Positions 17,421 through 25,551 of a DNA stretch of 64,000 nucleotides are shown here, one piece after another. The position numbers were made by a program, and so were the translations under genes. Source of the DNA: Breoghania sp. L-A4 (GTDB lineage Bacteria; Pseudomonadota; Alphaproteobacteria; Rhizobiales; Stappiaceae); assembly GCF_003432385.1 (NCBI RefSeq), contig NZ_CP031841.1, positions 4,965,621 to 5,029,620 on the forward strand, written 5' to 3'. Numbering within the stretch: the stretch's first letter is position 1; each line of letters opens with the position of its first letter. The notes under the pieces were generated by a model. It did not search any database, was not told the origin of the DNA, and saw only the letters and a program-made list of their open reading frames with translations.

Positions 17421-18845
17421 GTGCGACCAACGACGCCATCAGCCGGTGAAACCGCATCGCAGGCCCAAGGCATGCTCGGCATGCTCCGCGCCCGCCTCTC
17501 GGCGCTGCGCGAGGGCACCACCGACGCGGCCGGCGCCCAGCGCACCGCGCTGTTCACCTTCACCGTGCGGATCTTCGGCGCGGCGCTGGCGTATCTGTCG
17601 CAGGTGTTTCTCGCCCGCTGGATGGGCGGACACGAATATGGCATCTTCGTCGTCGTCTGGACCTGGATTGTCATCGTCGGGGTGATCGCGCCACTGGGGT
17701 TCAACGCCGCTGTGCTGCGGCTGATCCCCGAGTATCTGGAAAAGAACCAGCCGGAACTGCTGCGCGGCGTGCTGCTCGGCTGCCGTGCCTATTCCGTTGG
17801 CTCCGCGGCGCTGCTCGCGGCCATTGGCGCCCTCAGCGTGTGGCTGCTCAGCGGCGAGATCGCCTCCTACTACATCCTGCCCGCCTATCTGATGGCCCTG
17901 TGCCTGCCGCTGTTCACGCTCACCGACGTGCAGGAGGGCATCGCGCGCGCCAACAGCTGGAGCGATCTGGCGATGCTGCCGACCTACATCTGGCGGCCGT
18001 TGCTGATCCTCGCCGTGATGCTTGGCGCCAGCCTCCTCGACTGGCCGCACACCGCGGTCACCGCCTGCGTCGCCGCCATCATCGCGACATGGCTCGTGGG
18101 TCTCGGGCAATACGCGGCCATCAACCGCCGGCTGCGCCGCATCGTCGCGCCAGGTCCGCGCGCCTGGGCCCCGCGCGCCTGGCTGGCCATCGCGCTGCCG
18201 ATCTTCCTGGCGGAGGGCTTCTTCGCGCTGCTCACCAGTTCCGACGTGCTGATGGTCGGCTATTTCATGCCGCCCGAACGGGTCGCCGTCTATTTCGCCG
18301 CCGCCAAGACGCTGGCCCTGGTGCATTTCGTCTATTTCGCCGTCAAGGCGGCCACCGCGCACCGCTACTCGCGGCTGCATCACGCCGGTGATCGCGCCGG
18401 GCTCGCCGCCTTCGTGGAAGCCTCGGTCAAATGGACCTTCTGGCCGTCGCTCGCCGGCACCCTGTTCCTGCTGGCCTTCGGCAAATACATCCTGCTGATG
18501 TTCGGCAAGGACTTCGCCGACGGCCAGCTGCTGCTGTCGATCCTGCTGATCGGCGTGCTGGCGCGCGCCGCCATCGGTCCCGTCGACGCGCTGCTGACCA
18601 TGGCCGGCGAGCAGAAGCGCTGCGCCATGGCCTATCTCGCCGCCTTCGTCTGCAATCTGACGCTGAACCTGACGCTAATCCCGCTCTACGGCCTCGAGGG
18701 CGCGGCCATCGCCACCGCGGCCGCCATGGTCATTGAGGCGGCGCTGCTGTTTTCCATCACCCGCAGGCACTTGGGGCTCTACACCTTCATCTGGCGGCCT
18801 GCGGGCGTCGCGCTGGATACGCGCGCGGAGGCGGCCCATGGCTGA
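17421..18845 (+). CDS. Polysaccharide/lipid flippase (MATE/Wzx-like oligosaccharide exporter)
   Basis: A roughly 474-residue inner-membrane protein with about 12-14 hydrophobic segments, of the polysaccharide biosynthesis (Wzx/MurJ-type, MOP superfamily) group that flips lipid-linked glycans or related molecules. Conserved-looking pieces include ARWMGGHEYGIFVVVWTW in the first helices and YGLEGAAIATAAAMVIEA near the end. The frame opens at GTG 17379; GTG 17421 has a slightly better ribosome site, and ATG 17472 is also possible. It overlaps the next gene by eight bases, so the pair forms an operon. Substrate unknown. Confidence 0.85.
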   Translation: MRPTTPSAGETASQAQGMLGMLRARLSALREGTTDAAGAQRTALFTFTVRIFGAALAYLSQVFLARWMGGHEYGIFVVVWTWIVIVGVIAPLGFNAAVLRLIPEYLEKNQPELLRGVLLGCRAYSVGSAALLAAIGALSVWLLSGEIASYYILPAYLMALCLPLFTLTDVQEGIARANSWSDLAMLPTYIWRPLLILAVMLGASLLDWPHTAVTACVAAIIATWLVGLGQYAAINRRLRRIVAPGPRAWAPRAWLAIALPIFLAEGFFALLTSSDVLMVGYFMPPERVAVYFAAAKTLALVHFVYFAVKAATAHRYSRLHHAGDRAGLAAFVEASVKWTFWPSLAGTLFLLAFGKYILLMFGKDFADGQLLLSILLIGVLARAAIGPVDALLTMAGEQKRCAMAYLAAFVCNLTLNLTLIPLYGLEGAAIATAAAMVIEAALLFSITRRHLGLYTFIWRPAGVALDTRAEAAHG

Positions 18846-20034
18846 CACGCTCACCTTGCAGCAGACCGCGCCGCTGGCGGCGCCGGCGCACCTGAGCGCC
18901 CTGCGCGGCGAATGCCTGACGCTCGACGAGGCGCTGGGCGAGATGCAGCATTGGCGCGCGCTGGCGGACAACCCGCTGGAGCGCAACGCGTTCTTCGGGC
19001 CCGACTTCCTGCCCGCCTATCTGCGCAACCTGGCGCCGGAGACGATCCGCGTCGCGGTCGCCCGCCACCACCGCACCGGCGCCCTGCACGCGCTCGCGCC
19101 TGTCGGCCGCCGGCGGCTGGGCCTGGGGTTCGCGGGCTCGGCTGTGGCCGTATGGAGCAACAATTTCGCGCCCCTCGGCACGCCCCTGGTCCAGGGCGAC
19201 GCGGAAGCCGCGCTGGACGCCCTGTGCGCCGCCGCCACACACGGTTTCGAAAGCCCGCTTCTCGCCATCCCCTTCATGCGACTCGACGGCCCGGTCTACG
19301 CCGCGCTGAAAACCGTGCTCGCCGCACGCGGGCGGACCATTGGGCTGGCCGATCACTACCGCCGCGCCAGCCTCGACTGCACGCTGACTGCCGACGCCTA
19401 CATGGAAAAGAACCTCTCGGGAAACCGTCGGCAGAAGCTGCGCCGCTCCCGGCGCACGCTCGCCAGGGAAGGCGCCTTCGAGTCCCGCTGGTGCACGCGG
19501 GAAACTGACGTGGAGGCCGCCTTCGAAGCCTTCCTGACGCTGGAGGCCGCGGGCTGGAAGGGTGAGGGCGGCAGCGCGATCGCCTTGAACGAAGCGCGCG
19601 ACCGCTTCGCCCGCGAAGCGGTTCTGGCGCTCAGCAAACACGGCAAGGTCGGTGTGCTTGTCCTCAGCCTGGACGATCGCCCGGTCGCCGCCAACGTGAT
19701 CCTGCTCGACGGACCGCACGGCATCGCCTGGAAAACCGCCTATGACGAGAGCCTGTCGCGCCATTCGCCCGGCGTCATGAGCATCATCGACGGCATGCAG
19801 GCGATCATGGGCGGAGGCGTGCTGCGCGAGGTGGATTCGCTCACCGAGCCCGGCCATCCGATGATCGAGCCGCTGTGGCACGAGCGCATTCCCGTCGCCA
19901 CCGTTCTGACCGCCGGCGGCCCATTGGCCGCCACCCGCCTCGCCCTGATGCAAGCCGACATTCGCGCCCACCACACCGCCCGCGCCCTGGCCAAGCGCGG
20001 CGTCGCCAGGGCGAAGCGCCTGCTGAATCGCTAG
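18838..20034 (+). CDS. FemAB/CelD-like GNAT acyltransferase
   Basis: A 398-residue protein with a double-GNAT layout like BioF2/CelD-type acetyltransferases found with exopolysaccharide or cellulose genes. The C-terminal GNAT domain has the motif LEAAGWKGEGGSAI about 220-235, then VLVLSLDDRPVAANVILLDG and a YDESLSRHSPGVM block typical of the family. The ATG lies inside the last codons of the flippase (ATGGCTGA), so translation is coupled. The likely job is acyl or aminoacyl transfer in making the glycan that the flippase exports. Catalytic detail is not visible. Confidence 0.83.
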   Translation: MADTLTLQQTAPLAAPAHLSALRGECLTLDEALGEMQHWRALADNPLERNAFFGPDFLPAYLRNLAPETIRVAVARHHRTGALHALAPVGRRRLGLGFAGSAVAVWSNNFAPLGTPLVQGDAEAALDALCAAATHGFESPLLAIPFMRLDGPVYAALKTVLAARGRTIGLADHYRRASLDCTLTADAYMEKNLSGNRRQKLRRSRRTLAREGAFESRWCTRETDVEAAFEAFLTLEAAGWKGEGGSAIALNEARDRFAREAVLALSKHGKVGVLVLSLDDRPVAANVILLDGPHGIAWKTAYDESLSRHSPGVMSIIDGMQAIMGGGVLREVDSLTEPGHPMIEPLWHERIPVATVLTAGGPLAATRLALMQADIRAHHTARALAKRGVARAKRLLNR

Positions 20035-20135
20035 CGGGTTCACTGTGCTCCATGCGGCGCGCCGCCTGGCGGGCGAAGGCGCGGGGCAAGTTCCGCACAC
20101 GCCGCCCCTCCTTCGAGACGCGCGCGGTGCCAGTC

Positions 20136-20156
20136 CCCTCTCCCATTGGGAGAGGG
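20136..20156. repeat. REP-like hairpin left of the IS110 element
   Basis: CCCTCTCCC-ATT-GGGAGAGGG, a perfect 9-bp stem, followed by TTAGGGTGAGGGG. This is the common proteobacterial intergenic repeat type and may also terminate the flippase-acyltransferase transcript. A close relative lies right of the transposase gene. Confidence 0.6.
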
Positions 20157-20220
20157 TTAGGGTGAGGGGATCAGATGCCTGAGAAATACTGAGGGATCAC
20201 AACCCCTTGCATGTTGTTTC

Positions 20221-20345
20221 CAGCGCAAATCGGCGATGATTTGTGCTGGCCGCGTGCGGATGGCCATCCGCACGCGGCCGGATCGGCGGGGCCGCGATCC
20301 CCTTGGTCGAGACCCGTGGGTGAGCCTGGTCCGCCGATCCCTTTG
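20221..20345 (+). ncRNA. Candidate IS110 bridge RNA region
   Basis: Upstream of the transposase lies a perfect 32-bp palindrome at 20248-20279 (14-bp arms beginning GGCCGCGTGCGGAT), then a second structure in which GATCGGCGG (20281-20289) pairs with CCGCCGATC (20331-20339) around a 41-base internal loop. IS110 elements are known to carry a structured bridge RNA in a non-coding end, whose loops pair with donor and target DNA. Location and shape fit; the guide sequences could not be checked against insertion sites. Confidence 0.45.
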
Positions 20346-20361
20346 CGCCTGTTCTGAACAG

Positions 20362-21353
20362 ATGATTGGGAGCCAGACCCGCATGCAAGGCCAGATCCAG
20401 CCGCAAACACCCGGCGCACAGCCAGTCTACGTCGGCATCGACGTCTGTAAAGACCATCTCGACATCCACCTGCATCCCCTCGGGCACGGCCTGAGGCTCG
20501 CCAACGACCGAGACGGCGTGAGCCGGCTGAAGCGGCTGCTGGCCCGACACGACGTCGCGCGCGTCGTGCTGGAGCCGACGGCCAGCTACCATCGGCTCGT
20601 CCACCGCTCGCTGGCCCAGGCCGGCTGGCCGGTGGCGGTCGTCAACCCGCTGCGCGCGCGGCTGTTCGCCGAAGTCCTCGGCAGCCGCGCCAAGACCGAC
20701 CGCGTCGACGCGAAAATGCTGGCGATCCTCGGCGCGACGCTGGCCCCCCAGGCCACGCCGCCGGCGCCCGAAGCGCTCGAGGAACTGCGGGAGCTGGTGC
20801 ATGCGCGCGCCGCCGCGACCCAGGAGCGCACCGCGCTCGCCAACCGGCTGACGGCCAGCCACGTCGCCGTCCTCAAGGCCGAGCTCAGGCGGCTGCTGGC
20901 CGGCCTCGACAGGCACATCGCGCGGCTGGCCCGCGAGATCGGGCGCCGCATCACCGACGATCCGGGGCTGGCGCGGCGCCAGGCCATCCTCACCTCGATC
21001 CCCGGCATCGGCGCCACCGTCGCCGCCGTGCTGATCGCCGACATGTCCGAGCTCGGCCAGCTCGACCGCCACGCCTGCGCCAGCCTGGCCGGCGTCGCCC
21101 CCTCGCCAACGACAGCGGCGACATCCGGGGGCCGCGCCACATCAGGGGCGGCCGCGCCATGCCCCGCCGCGCGCTCTATTGGGCAGCGCTGTCCGCCGCC
21201 AGGTACAATCCCGACCTCGCCGCCTTCTACAAACGCCTGCGCGACAACGCCAAAAAACCCAAGGTCGCCCTCACCGCCGTCATGCGAAAGCTCATCATCC
21301 TCGCCAACACCCTGCTCAAGGAGGACAGACTGTGGACCCCAAAATACACTTGA
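20362..21353 (+). CDS. IS110-family transposase, one frameshift
   Basis: An RNA-guided DEDD recombinase of the IS110 family. The N-terminal RuvC-like DEDD domain begins at VYVGIDVCKDHLD and includes LEPTASYH and KTDRVDAKML. The C-terminal transposase_20 domain has SIPGIGATVAAVLIADM, the region that carries the catalytic Ser downstream, and ends LKEDRLWTPKYT. The frame breaks after LAGVAP; adding one C to the C5 run 21098-21102 continues as LANDSGDIRG and joins the frame at 21159-21353, giving about 330 residues. This may be a sequencing error, so the element could be active. ATG 20362 or 20383 are both possible. Confidence 0.85.
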
Positions 21354-21425
21354 CCTGAAACACAGATGCTCACCCGGCGCGGAGCCTGTCCTTGGGCTGG
21401 CCACAGGCCAGACCCGAGGGCGCCG

Positions 21426-21446
21426 ACCTCTCCCCATGGGAGAGGT
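21426..21446. repeat. REP-like hairpin right of the IS110 element
   Basis: ACCTCTCCC-CAT-GGGAGAGGT, a perfect 9-bp stem sharing CTCTCCC/GGGAGAG with the hairpin at 20136-20156. It lies between the transposase stop and the acyl-CoA ligase stop. Confidence 0.55.
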
Positions 21447-21536
21447 GTCTGAAGCCCCCGCAGGTTCACAAACGGTTCTCCTGCCATCAAGCGAGAGAAA
21501 CGACTCTTGTTCCTATCCTTCTTCCAGGCAAGCCCC

Positions 21537-23171
21537 TCAGCCCTCGGCTTCCGCCTTGGCCTCGTCGCGCAGGATGCGGCGGATAACCTTGCCGGTGGTG
21601 GTCATCGGGAGGCTATCGACGAAGGCGATCTCGCGCGGATACTCGTGCGCGGCCAGCCTCTCGCGCACGTAGCTCTGGATCTCGCGCTCCAGCGCCTCGG
21701 AGCGCGCATCCGGGTCTTTGAGCACGATGAAGGCCTTGACGATTTCCGTGCGCAGCTTGTCCGGCTTGCCGATGGCGGCGGCCAGCGCCACGGACGGGTG
21801 CGACAGCAGGCAATCCTCGATCTCGCCCGGACCGATGCGGTAGCCGGCCGAGGTGATCACGTCGTCGTCGCGGCCGACGAAATGCACGTAGCCGTCGCCG
21901 TCCATCAGCCCCTGGTCGCCGGTCAGCATCCAGTCGCCGACGAACTTGTCGCGCGTCGCCTCCGGCCGCTTCCAGTATTCCAGGAACATCACCGGATCGG
22001 GCCGCCTGACCGCGATCTGCCCTTCGGTCTCCGCCTCCACCACGTTGCCCTCAGCATCGATGATCGCGACCTCATGACCCGGCACCGGCTTGCCGATGGC
22101 GCCGGCGCGCGACACCCCGGCCGCCGCACAGGACGACAGCACCAGGTTGCATTCGGTCTGGCCGTAGAACTCGTTGACGGTGATGCCCAGCGCCTCGCGC
22201 GCCCACTCGAAGGTCTCGCGGCCCAGCGACTCGCCGCCCGAGCCGATGGTGCGCAGCTTGAGATCATACTTGGCGCGCGGGTTCTCCATCGTCCGCAGCA
22301 TCTTCAGCGCCGTGGGCGGAATGAAGGTGTTGCGCACGCCGCAGTCGGCCATCAGCTCGAAGGCGCGCTCGGGATCGAATTTCTCCGCCGGTCCCGCGAC
22401 AACGGGCACGCCGAAGTGCAAGGATGGCAGCAGCACGTTCAAGAGCCCGCCGGCCCAGGCCCAGTCCGCCGGGGTCCAGAACAGATCATTGGGCTGCGGG
22501 AAGAATTCATGCGGCATCTGCACGCCGGGCAGATGGCCCAGCAGCACCCGGTGGCCGTGCAGCGCGCCCTTGGGCGGCCCCGTCGTCCCCGAGGTGTAGA
22601 TCATCAGCGCGGGATCGTCGGGCACGCTGTCGAACGTCTCGAAGGCGTCGCGCGCGCGCTCCATCAGATCCTCGAGACCAAGGCTGCCCTCGGTCGGCCC
22701 GCCGATGGTGATGACGTGGCGCAGGTTCGGCAGCTCGCCGCGGATCTCGGAAATCTTTTCCGCGCCGGCGGCGGTGGTCACCAGCACCTTGGCGTCGCAA
22801 TTGTCCAGCCGGTAGCGCAGCGCGTCGACGCCGAACAGCGAGGCCAGCGGCACGGCGATGGCGCCGAGCTTGTAGACCGCGATATGCGAAAACGCCGTCT
22901 GCGGCGATTGCGGCAGCATCAGCGCCACCCGGTCCGCGCGCCCGACGCCGAGGCCGCGCAGCACGTTGGCGAGCCGGTTGGCCGCGCGGCGCAGGTCCTC
23001 GTAGCTGTGGGTCTCGTGCCGGCCGTCATGCAGCCTGTGGATCAGCGCGATCCGGTCGGGCTCGGCCGCCGCCCAGCGGTCGCAGACGTCGGCGGCGATG
23101 TTGTAGCGCGCGGGGATGTTCCAGCGGAAACCGGCGACGAGCCCGGCATAGTCGGATGCGGTGGGCAGCAT
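21537..23171 (-). CDS. AMP-binding acyl-CoA synthetase (medium-chain/acetyl-type)
   Basis: A 544-residue adenylate-forming enzyme that should activate a carboxylic acid with ATP and CoA. The P-loop-like motif YTSGTTGPPKGALHGH is near residue 190, the A5 motif NEFYGQTECNLV near 340, the hinge VHFVGRDDDVITSAGYRIGP near 435, and the catalytic Lys in TTTGKVIRRILRDEA at the C-terminus. It is closest in appearance to the ACSM-like / short-to-medium-chain group; the substrate is not settled. It stands alone between the IS element and the Fic gene. Confidence 0.9.
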   Translation of the reverse strand: MLPTASDYAGLVAGFRWNIPARYNIAADVCDRWAAAEPDRIALIHRLHDGRHETHSYEDLRRAANRLANVLRGLGVGRADRVALMLPQSPQTAFSHIAVYKLGAIAVPLASLFGVDALRYRLDNCDAKVLVTTAAGAEKISEIRGELPNLRHVITIGGPTEGSLGLEDLMERARDAFETFDSVPDDPALMIYTSGTTGPPKGALHGHRVLLGHLPGVQMPHEFFPQPNDLFWTPADWAWAGGLLNVLLPSLHFGVPVVAGPAEKFDPERAFELMADCGVRNTFIPPTALKMLRTMENPRAKYDLKLRTIGSGGESLGRETFEWAREALGITVNEFYGQTECNLVLSSCAAAGVSRAGAIGKPVPGHEVAIIDAEGNVVEAETEGQIAVRRPDPVMFLEYWKRPEATRDKFVGDWMLTGDQGLMDGDGYVHFVGRDDDVITSAGYRIGPGEIEDCLLSHPSVALAAAIGKPDKLRTEIVKAFIVLKDPDARSEALEREIQSYVRERLAAHEYPREIAFVDSLPMTTTGKVIRRILRDEAKAEAEG

Positions 23172-23473
23172 GAACGGCCTTCTCTGTGTCGCATTGTGCG
23201 CCGCAACTTAACCAGATGCACAGGGAAGAGGCAATTGGGGAGGGAAGCAAAGGGCGTGGGGCGGTTTCAGCTGGCAACCTTAATAACAACCACGCGCGAT
23301 CCTTCACGAGGTTCAGTGCCTCGTCGCGAAACGGCCGTTGGCAGGGAGAAAAATCTCAACAGCTGGATTGTTGTCAAACGGCATTTGAAATTTTGGTGCC
23401 GAGTTTGTGGGCCATAAGACGGAAAAAACCGTTCACAACACCTTTTGAAGCACTTACGACTGCTGCAAAATTC

Positions 23474-23582
23474 GTTGTGTTACGAAATTGGACCCAAATG
23501 TCGCACGACATAGTTTGTGTCGGAAAATTCTCCCACAACAGAGTTTGTGTTGCAAAATTTAAGAAATTTATTACACAAATAA
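23474..23582 (+). promoter_or_regulatory. Repeated GTTTGTGT...AAATT motifs upstream of the Fic gene
   Basis: Direct copies at 23513-23529 (GTTTGTGTCGGAAAATT) and 23543-23559 (GTTTGTGTTGCAAAATT) are exactly 30 bp apart; a weaker copy lies at 23474-23489 (GTTGTGTTACGAAATT), and an inverted ACACAAAT at about 23573. The 440-base gap is otherwise gene-free and AT-rich. Such helically phased repeats suggest binding sites for a regulator, possibly the Fic protein's own C-terminal helix-turn-helix domain. Confidence 0.5.
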
Positions 23583-23611
23583 GCAGCCACGATCAAAATA
23601 GGAGCTGCGCA

Positions 23612-24745
23612 ATGCCGGTCAATATCGAATCCTATGACCTCAGCAACCTAGTCGACTATCACTATGGGCGTTTTCCTCCTAGCCAGCTCGATCTTGCTCG
23701 CTTGATAGAACCCCTAGCAAAGGCACAAGACGCGATCTCACGCTACGATCAAATGCTCCTGTCACTTCCAAACAGCGAGCTTCTCTTGGCCCCGCTTCGC
23801 CAAAACGAAGCAGTTATCTCTTCTCGGATGGAGGGGACAATTTCAACCGTCGATGAGGTCATGATCTACGAGGCGGAAAGCGAAGACGATGGGACATCAC
23901 GGCCCGCACGGGATGATGTCGTTGAGGTGGCTCTCTACAGCCATGTTTTACGCCGCGCCCAAACCGCTGTTGCCAAAGGTGATCCAATTAACGAGGGGCT
24001 TATCAAGAACGCGCATCGTGTTCTTTTAAGCTTTGGCCGCGGTGCAAGCAAATCTCCAGGTCAATATAAATCAGAACAAAACTATGTCGGCGACGACAGA
24101 AGAAAAATAATTTATTTCAAGCCGATCAGCCCCCTGCATCTTCAACCCGCCATGCAGGACCTCTTGACGTTCATTGAGACGTCCACAATGCTACATCTGT
24201 TTAAGGTTGCTATTGCGCATGTCGAATTCGAAGCACTACATCCGTTCAACGATGGGAATGGACGTATCGGCCGGCTGCTCATAACGTTGTTGCTGTGGAA
24301 ATTCGGCCTAATTCACAAACCCCATTTCTACGTCAGTGCGTTTTTCGAGACCCACAAGGAAGCATACATCGAATTGATGCGTGCTGTCTCGCGCGATGAT
24401 GACTGGACCGCTTGGACGGCATTCTTCCTGGAAGCCATCGCCGAGCAGGCCGAGAGCAATCTTCAAACAGCGAAGAAAATCACGACCCTTTACGACGACA
24501 TGAAAGAACCGTTTCGGGAAATGTCCGGTTCGAAATGGCACATCGCGGCCCAAGACAGCATATTTGAGAATCCGATTTTCAAGAACAGTCATCTGATCAA
24601 GCGCTCGGGCATGCCCAAGCACGTGGCCACTCGGATCACAAAGCTTTTGCACGAAGGCGGCTTGTTGCGAGAAATCCGTCCCGCGAGCGGCCGCAGGGGC
24701 GCACTCTACATGTTCGAGCCGCTGATGGAAATCGTTAGAGCTTGA
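23612..24745 (+). CDS. Fic family protein with C-terminal winged-helix domain
   Basis: A 377-residue Fic protein, a family that transfers AMP or another nucleotide group to target proteins. The active-site motif HPFNDGNGRIGR is at about residues 210-221, with the catalytic His210. An N-terminal inhibitory helix, SRMEGT near residues 71-76, marks it as a class II Fic protein, self-inhibited by the Glu. The C-terminal 60 residues (LIKRSGMPKHVATRITKLLHEGG) look like a winged helix. GGAG lies eight bases before ATG 23612; the open frame further upstream is non-coding. Lower GC than its neighbours suggests acquisition by transfer. No antitoxin gene is adjacent. Confidence 0.92.
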   Translation: MPVNIESYDLSNLVDYHYGRFPPSQLDLARLIEPLAKAQDAISRYDQMLLSLPNSELLLAPLRQNEAVISSRMEGTISTVDEVMIYEAESEDDGTSRPARDDVVEVALYSHVLRRAQTAVAKGDPINEGLIKNAHRVLLSFGRGASKSPGQYKSEQNYVGDDRRKIIYFKPISPLHLQPAMQDLLTFIETSTMLHLFKVAIAHVEFEALHPFNDGNGRIGRLLITLLLWKFGLIHKPHFYVSAFFETHKEAYIELMRAVSRDDDWTAWTAFFLEAIAEQAESNLQTAKKITTLYDDMKEPFREMSGSKWHIAAQDSIFENPIFKNSHLIKRSGMPKHVATRITKLLHEGGLLREIRPASGRRGALYMFEPLMEIVRA

Positions 24746-24812
24746 CCGGAGGTCTGATATCGCGGGAACACCAATCCAATTGAAGAGCGTTCTCACCACC
24801 CCTGGAGCCCCC

Positions 24813-25037
24813 ATGCGTATCGTCAAAATTCTGCTGATCGGGGTGGGTTCTGCGTGGTGCGCGGCGGTGCTGGGGGCGTGGGGCTGGCTGCTGGCGATGG
24901 GCTGCGGCATGAACCCGACGGGCTGCCAGCGCTTTCCCATGCCCTGGGAGGATCCCGAGCTGGCCGCCGTCATGCTGCTTCTGCTGCTCATTGGCGGCGC
25001 GATGATCGGCGCGGGCTGGCGGCAGCGCAGGGGCTGA
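24813..25037 (+). CDS. Small two-helix membrane protein, unknown
   Basis: A 74-residue open frame starting MRIVKILLIGVG, with GGAG seven bases upstream. Two membrane helices are predicted (about 4-28 and 49-68) joined by a loop with GCGMNPTGCQRFPMPWEDPE. I recognise no family. It follows the Fic gene by 67 bases but has the high GC of the host genome. The upstream start TTG 24780 is less likely. Confidence 0.55.
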   Translation: MRIVKILLIGVGSAWCAAVLGAWGWLLAMGCGMNPTGCQRFPMPWEDPELAAVMLLLLLIGGAMIGAGWRQRRG

Positions 25038-25120
25038 ACCGGTCCGGCAAGCGCGCACCCTGTTCAAGCTTGCCGCGGGAATGGGGCCAGTCGGGAATGG
25101 GCCACCGTCCCGGCATGGCG

Positions 25121-25495
25121 CCGATGCTTCGAGACGCCCGGCTTGCGCCGGGCTCCTCAGCATGACGCTGGGGGAGGATGACGCTGGAGGGAGGAAAACT
25201 CTTAAGAATATCAATACGATGACGTCATCATGTTGATATTCTGATAAAATCACCACCCACTCAACGTCATGTTGAGGAGCGCCACCTGGCGCGTCTCGAA
25301 GCATCGGCCGCATGTCGGGAAGACGACACACCCTTGGGAAGGCGGCCCCGACGGCGGGAGCCGGCAGCGCTTCACGCACCGTATCATTCCCGCGCAGGCG
25401 GGAATCCAGCCACCACCTGGCTGAATTGAGTTACTCAGTCTTAAGTCCACGGAGGTCTGGATTCCCGACCCGGGCTTCGCCCTCTCGGGAATGGC
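25121..25495. repeat. Cluster of intergenic palindromic repeats
   Basis: The 514-base gap between the small membrane protein and mobA holds no gene but several repeats. CCGATGCTTCGAGACGC...CTCCTCAGCATGACG (25121-25167) recurs inverted at 25265-25307. Between them is a near-perfect 36-bp palindrome (25206-25241; two mismatches) centred on GATGACGTCATC. Then come two hairpins built on ATTCCCG/CGGGAAT at 25386-25405 and 25461-25492. These resemble dispersed alphaproteobacterial intergenic repeats. Confidence 0.7.
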
Positions 25496-25551
25496 ACCGG
25501 GCGCGAAACGCCAGGACAGCGCCACCACCCGTTCCGGAAACCATCCGCGCG

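Larger units (their letters stand above)
20190..21375 (+). mobile_element. IS110-family insertion sequence (ends approximate)
   Basis: The single-gene element codes an IS110-type DEDD transposase and has a non-coding upstream region of about 170 bases with strong secondary structure. IS110 elements lack long terminal inverted repeats and obvious target duplications, so exact ends cannot be set without an empty site; the given limits are estimates based on the structured leader and the end of the reading frame. It lies between two similar 9-bp-stem hairpins, in an accessory stretch with other repeats. Confidence 0.6.
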
